The position numbers and the translations under genes are program-made. A stretch of DNA of 8,484 nucleotides. Source: Anaerolineales bacterium. Its GTDB lineage: Bacteria; Chloroflexota; Anaerolineae; Anaerolineales; Villigracilaceae. Below are positions 5,738 through 8,484 of the stretch, piece after piece. The notes under the pieces were generated by a model. It saw nothing but the letters and a program-made list of their open reading frames with translations, had not been told where the DNA came from and ran no database searches. Positions within the stretch are counted from its first letter, which is position 1. Every line of letters starts with the position of its first letter. The stretch lies in the NCBI GenBank assembly GCA_028689195.1, contig JAQTWR010000101.1, positions 1 to 8,484 on the forward strand, written 5' to 3'.

Positions 5738-8484
5738 TTACTCTTCCGCGACAGGGATGGTGATGTGGAATGTGGTGCCGGCGCGGAATTCGCTTTCAAA
5801 CCAGATTTTGCCGCCTTGCAGTTCGACAAGACTTTTGGTGATGTTCAGCCCCAAGCCTGTGCCGGGAGATTTCCGCGCTTCCGCGTCGTCGGAGCGGAAG
5901 AATTTTTGAAAGAGTTTTTTCTGGTCTTCGGGCGTCATGCCCAACCCGTTATCTTTCACCCAGATGTGAATGACGCGCGCCGCGCCTTCGGCGTCCCATT
6001 GGTTTGCGGCTTCTTCCGCGCCGATTTGTAAAACGCCGCCTTCGGGCGTGTATTTATATGAATTGCTGAGCAGGTTTACCAGCACCTGAATCACGCGGAT
6101 GCGGTCTGCCCACATGGGCGGAAGTTTCTCTTCGGGCAGCAAGACTTCGAGGGTTTGTTTCTTTTCTTCGATTTGGCGTTTGAGCGAGCGGGCGGTTTCA
6201 TCCACCACAGCCGCCACGTCTGTTGCCTTGTAGTCGAGGCGCAGGCGTCCCGCTTCGATCTTGGAATTGTCGTTGAGGTCTGAAACCAGCGTGGACATGC
6301 GCTCGGTATTGGTCTTGATCGTATTCAAGAAATTGGTCTGCATTTCGTTGATCGGACCCACCGCGCCGGCGGACATTAAATCCGTGTAGCCTTTGATGGA
6401 AGTCATGGGGTTCTTGAGTTCGTGCGCCACGAACGCGACGAAATCGCTCTTGGCAATGTTGGCGCGCTGGACCTCGCCGTATAGTTGCGCGTTTGAAATC
6501 GCAATGGCGGCATGGTCGGTGAGGCGGGTGAGGAAGGCGAGGTCCACCAGAGAATCGCTTGTGCTTTCAAGGTGCAGCAAGCCGATGACGGCGGTTTCGC
6601 GGCGGATGGGGATGACGATTTGCGTGTGCGCAGCGGACAATAATTTTTCTTTGGAGGTCGTTACGGTGGCGCGTTGGGGCTGTCCCGTTTGAACGCAGAG
6701 ATTCATGGCGGGCAGCGTCACTTTGATGGATTGTTCGAACGCGGCTGCGGTTTTTTCGTCAAAGCCCTGATGCGCCATGACGGTCAGGTTGCTTTCTTCC
6801 AACATGCCGATCAAGCCGACTTCCGCGCCCGATTGCCGCAGCGCCCAATCGAGGGTGATGCGCATGGCGCGATCCATTTCGAGGCTGGCGTTCAATTCGC
6901 GGTCAATGCGCTGCATGACGGAGAGTTCTTCGACGCGCGCGGCGAGTTCCTGATCGGTCAGGGTATACAGGCGCGCGTTTTCGATTGCGACCGCCGCCTG
7001 TCCTGCAAACGCGGTGAGCAGATCCTGATCGTCTTTTATAAATGGAAGCCCGTCGCGGCGGTTGATGACTTCGATGACGCCGATGATGCGGTCTTTGACT
7101 TGCAGCGGAACCGCCATCAAGGCGCGGCTGACGAATCCCGTTTGTTGGTCAATGCCGCCAAAGCGATTGACGGAGCGCTGTTTTTCGTTTTCTATCAACG
7201 GTTGCCGTAATTGCACGGCGCGTCCGACGATGCCCGTGCCGGGCGGCAGGCGTTGACCAATGAGGTTGGCGGCGACGGGTCCGACCGTTACCTTGAAGAC
7301 CAACTCGCCCGTTTGCTCGTCTACAAGAAAGAGACTGCCCGCTTCGCAATTCAAAATGCCGACGGCGTTTTCGAGGATGTTTTGAAGCAGGGGGTCAATT
7401 TCGAGCGTGGAGGTTAATTGGCGCGTGATTTCGTTTAAGGTCGAGAGCTGCCGCGCGCGTTGTTCTGTTTCGTCGAGCAGGCGCGCTTTTACGATTGCGC
7501 CTGCGGTTTGATCCGCGATAGATTGGAGCAAGGAGAGTTGCCCGCGCGTGTAAATAATCGCGCCGTCGTTGCTGCCGATGCTCAACGCGCCGATGGATTT
7601 TGCTCCCGAGTTCAGCGGCACGCCCATCCACGCAGAGACGTTTTCCAAAATTGGCGTGAAGCTGCGCGCCTGACATTCGTGGAGGTAATCTTGCGTCAAT
7701 ATCTGGCGGCTCTTGGAGATGACTTCGGGGCTGAGCCCTATATTGACCGAGAAGGGCAGTTTCTCGCGGTCGCTGATGCGTTCGCCGTTTTCGACGCAGA
7801 AGCCGTAGTAGTAATAGTCGCTGACTTCGTCGTAAAGCGTAATGTGAAAGTGCGAGGTGGGAATAATTTGCGCGGTTTGGGCGTAGACGAGTTCCAGCAC
7901 GTCGTCGAAGGTCAGGGTTACGTTTACGCCTTGAGAGACGCGGGTCAATGTGTTCATTTCTTGAATGCGCCGCTCAAGATTGGCGACGGTCTGCACGCGC
8001 TCGATGGCGACGGAGGCTTGATCGCATATATTTTCGAGGAAGCGCAAGTCGCGCGGCGTGTAGGGCTGCCCCGATAAACGCGAACCTAAAGCCAGCCAGC
8101 CGTTTGCGCGTTCCTTGCCGGGCAGCGATACAAATAAGCGCGCGTCCAACAAAGCGAGGCGCGATTGTTCGGGTTGCAGGGTTTCGGGCAGCGCGTTGAC
8201 TCCGTCGAGATAGAGGGGCAGATGTTCCCGTTGAAAGTATTGCGCCAGAGCGCTTGCCGCAGTGAAGCGGATTTCGCTCGTCGGGCGGCGGTCGTCTGCG
8301 GGCAGGGCGGAGAAAAAGTCGTTGAGAGAATCATAGGTGTAGACGTGAACGCGGCTGGGCATCAGGGTGGCGGTGATTTGTTCGCGCAGGATGGTTCCAA
8401 TGGTATTGAGGTCTAGCGCGGTAGTTAAACGATGCGAAAAATCCTGTAGTTGTTCGGCAAAAGCGCGTTCGCCGCGGAAGAACA
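5738..8484 (-). CDS. Multi-GAF sensor histidine kinase (partial, 5' end off the right edge)
   Basis: The minus-strand frame is open from the right edge to the TAA at 5740-5738, giving 914 residues in the window (numbered from the codon at 8482). The first in-window ATG (8362) is internal: the 40 preceding residues, FFRGERAFAEQLQDFSHRLT and on, form the linker usual between a membrane domain and the first GAF domain of this kinase type. Four GAF domains follow at about 20-160, 190-335, 360-505 and 530-670, joined by helical, probably coiled-coil linkers. The HisKA H-box is FVAHELKNP with phospho-acceptor H687; the N-box is NLLSNSYKYTP (N807); G1 is DNGLGM (844-849), the F-box LFQKFFRSD, and G2 GTGLGLNI (874-881). 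All catalytic boxes look intact, so it should autophosphorylate and pass phosphate to a response regulator; no receiver domain is attached. GAF domains bind cyclic nucleotides, tetrapyrroles or small ligands; the ligands here are unknown. The FIST gene follows in the same operon. Confidence 0.95.
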   Translation of the reverse strand, partial: FFRGERAFAEQLQDFSHRLTTALDLNTIGTILREQITATLMPSRVHVYTYDSLNDFFSALPADDRRPTSEIRFTAASALAQYFQREHLPLYLDGVNALPETLQPEQSRLALLDARLFVSLPGKERANGWLALGSRLSGQPYTPRDLRFLENICDQASVAIERVQTVANLERRIQEMNTLTRVSQGVNVTLTFDDVLELVYAQTAQIIPTSHFHITLYDEVSDYYYYGFCVENGERISDREKLPFSVNIGLSPEVISKSRQILTQDYLHECQARSFTPILENVSAWMGVPLNSGAKSIGALSIGSNDGAIIYTRGQLSLLQSIADQTAGAIVKARLLDETEQRARQLSTLNEITRQLTSTLEIDPLLQNILENAVGILNCEAGSLFLVDEQTGELVFKVTVGPVAANLIGQRLPPGTGIVGRAVQLRQPLIENEKQRSVNRFGGIDQQTGFVSRALMAVPLQVKDRIIGVIEVINRRDGLPFIKDDQDLLTAFAGQAAVAIENARLYTLTDQELAARVEELSVMQRIDRELNASLEMDRAMRITLDWALRQSGAEVGLIGMLEESNLTVMAHQGFDEKTAAAFEQSIKVTLPAMNLCVQTGQPQRATVTTSKEKLLSAAHTQIVIPIRRETAVIGLLHLESTSDSLVDLAFLTRLTDHAAIAISNAQLYGEVQRANIAKSDFVAFVAHELKNPMTSIKGYTDLMSAGAVGPINEMQTNFLNTIKTNTERMSTLVSDLNDNSKIEAGRLRLDYKATDVAAVVDETARSLKRQIEEKKQTLEVLLPEEKLPPMWADRIRVIQVLVNLLSNSYKYTPEGGVLQIGAEEAANQWDAEGAARVIHIWVKDNGLGMTPEDQKKLFQKFFRSDDAEARKSPGTGLGLNITKSLVELQGGKIWFESEFRAGTTFHITIPVAEE

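Noticed and set aside
7460..8077. 205-codon plus-strand ORF
   Set aside because: It lies antisense to the GAF domains of the kinase and arises from the GC-biased codon pattern; no ribosome binding site or recognisable domain.

Overview
The window looks like a chromosomal stretch from a moderately GC-rich, free-living bacterium, most likely Chloroflexota of the Anaerolineae type. This is inferred from the combination of a NACHT–formylglycine-enzyme-fold fusion, a tRNA-sensing T-box leader outside an obvious Firmicute background, a stand-alone TrpB2-type tryptophan synthase, and a large multi-GAF histidine kinase paired with a FIST protein. No single marker proves the taxonomy.

Layout. Positions 1-2193 (minus) hold the first 731 residues of a NACHT STAND-type NTPase whose C-terminal half turns into an FGE-sulfatase (C-type-lectin-like) domain; the gene runs off the left edge. 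Positions 2194-2768 have no NACHT-strand gene and contain the control region of the next, divergent unit: a near-consensus sigma70 promoter, a complete T-box riboswitch with a TGG (Trp) specifier and a rho-independent terminator, then a 96-bp inverted-repeat element. A 55-codon unrecognised small ORF (2769-2936) and the trpB2 gene (2968-4332) follow on the plus strand. Positions 4333-4570 hold a perfect stem-loop, a ~150-bp imperfect palindromic (MITE-like) element and a bidirectional terminator. On the minus strand, 8484-5738 encode a four-GAF sensor histidine kinase that enters from the right edge, and only 9 nt later a stand-alone FIST-domain sensor protein (5728-4571), forming a signalling operon convergent with trpB2.

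How the parts work together. The T-box should sense uncharged tRNA-Trp and release trpB2 expression when tryptophan is short, with TrpB2 joining indole to serine. The kinase and FIST protein probably form one sensory module with a response regulator encoded elsewhere. The NACHT–FGE protein is a separate unit; its architecture resembles NTPase proteins proposed for biological-conflict roles and is also a type seen as a target of diversity-generating retroelements, but the deciding 3' end is outside the window.
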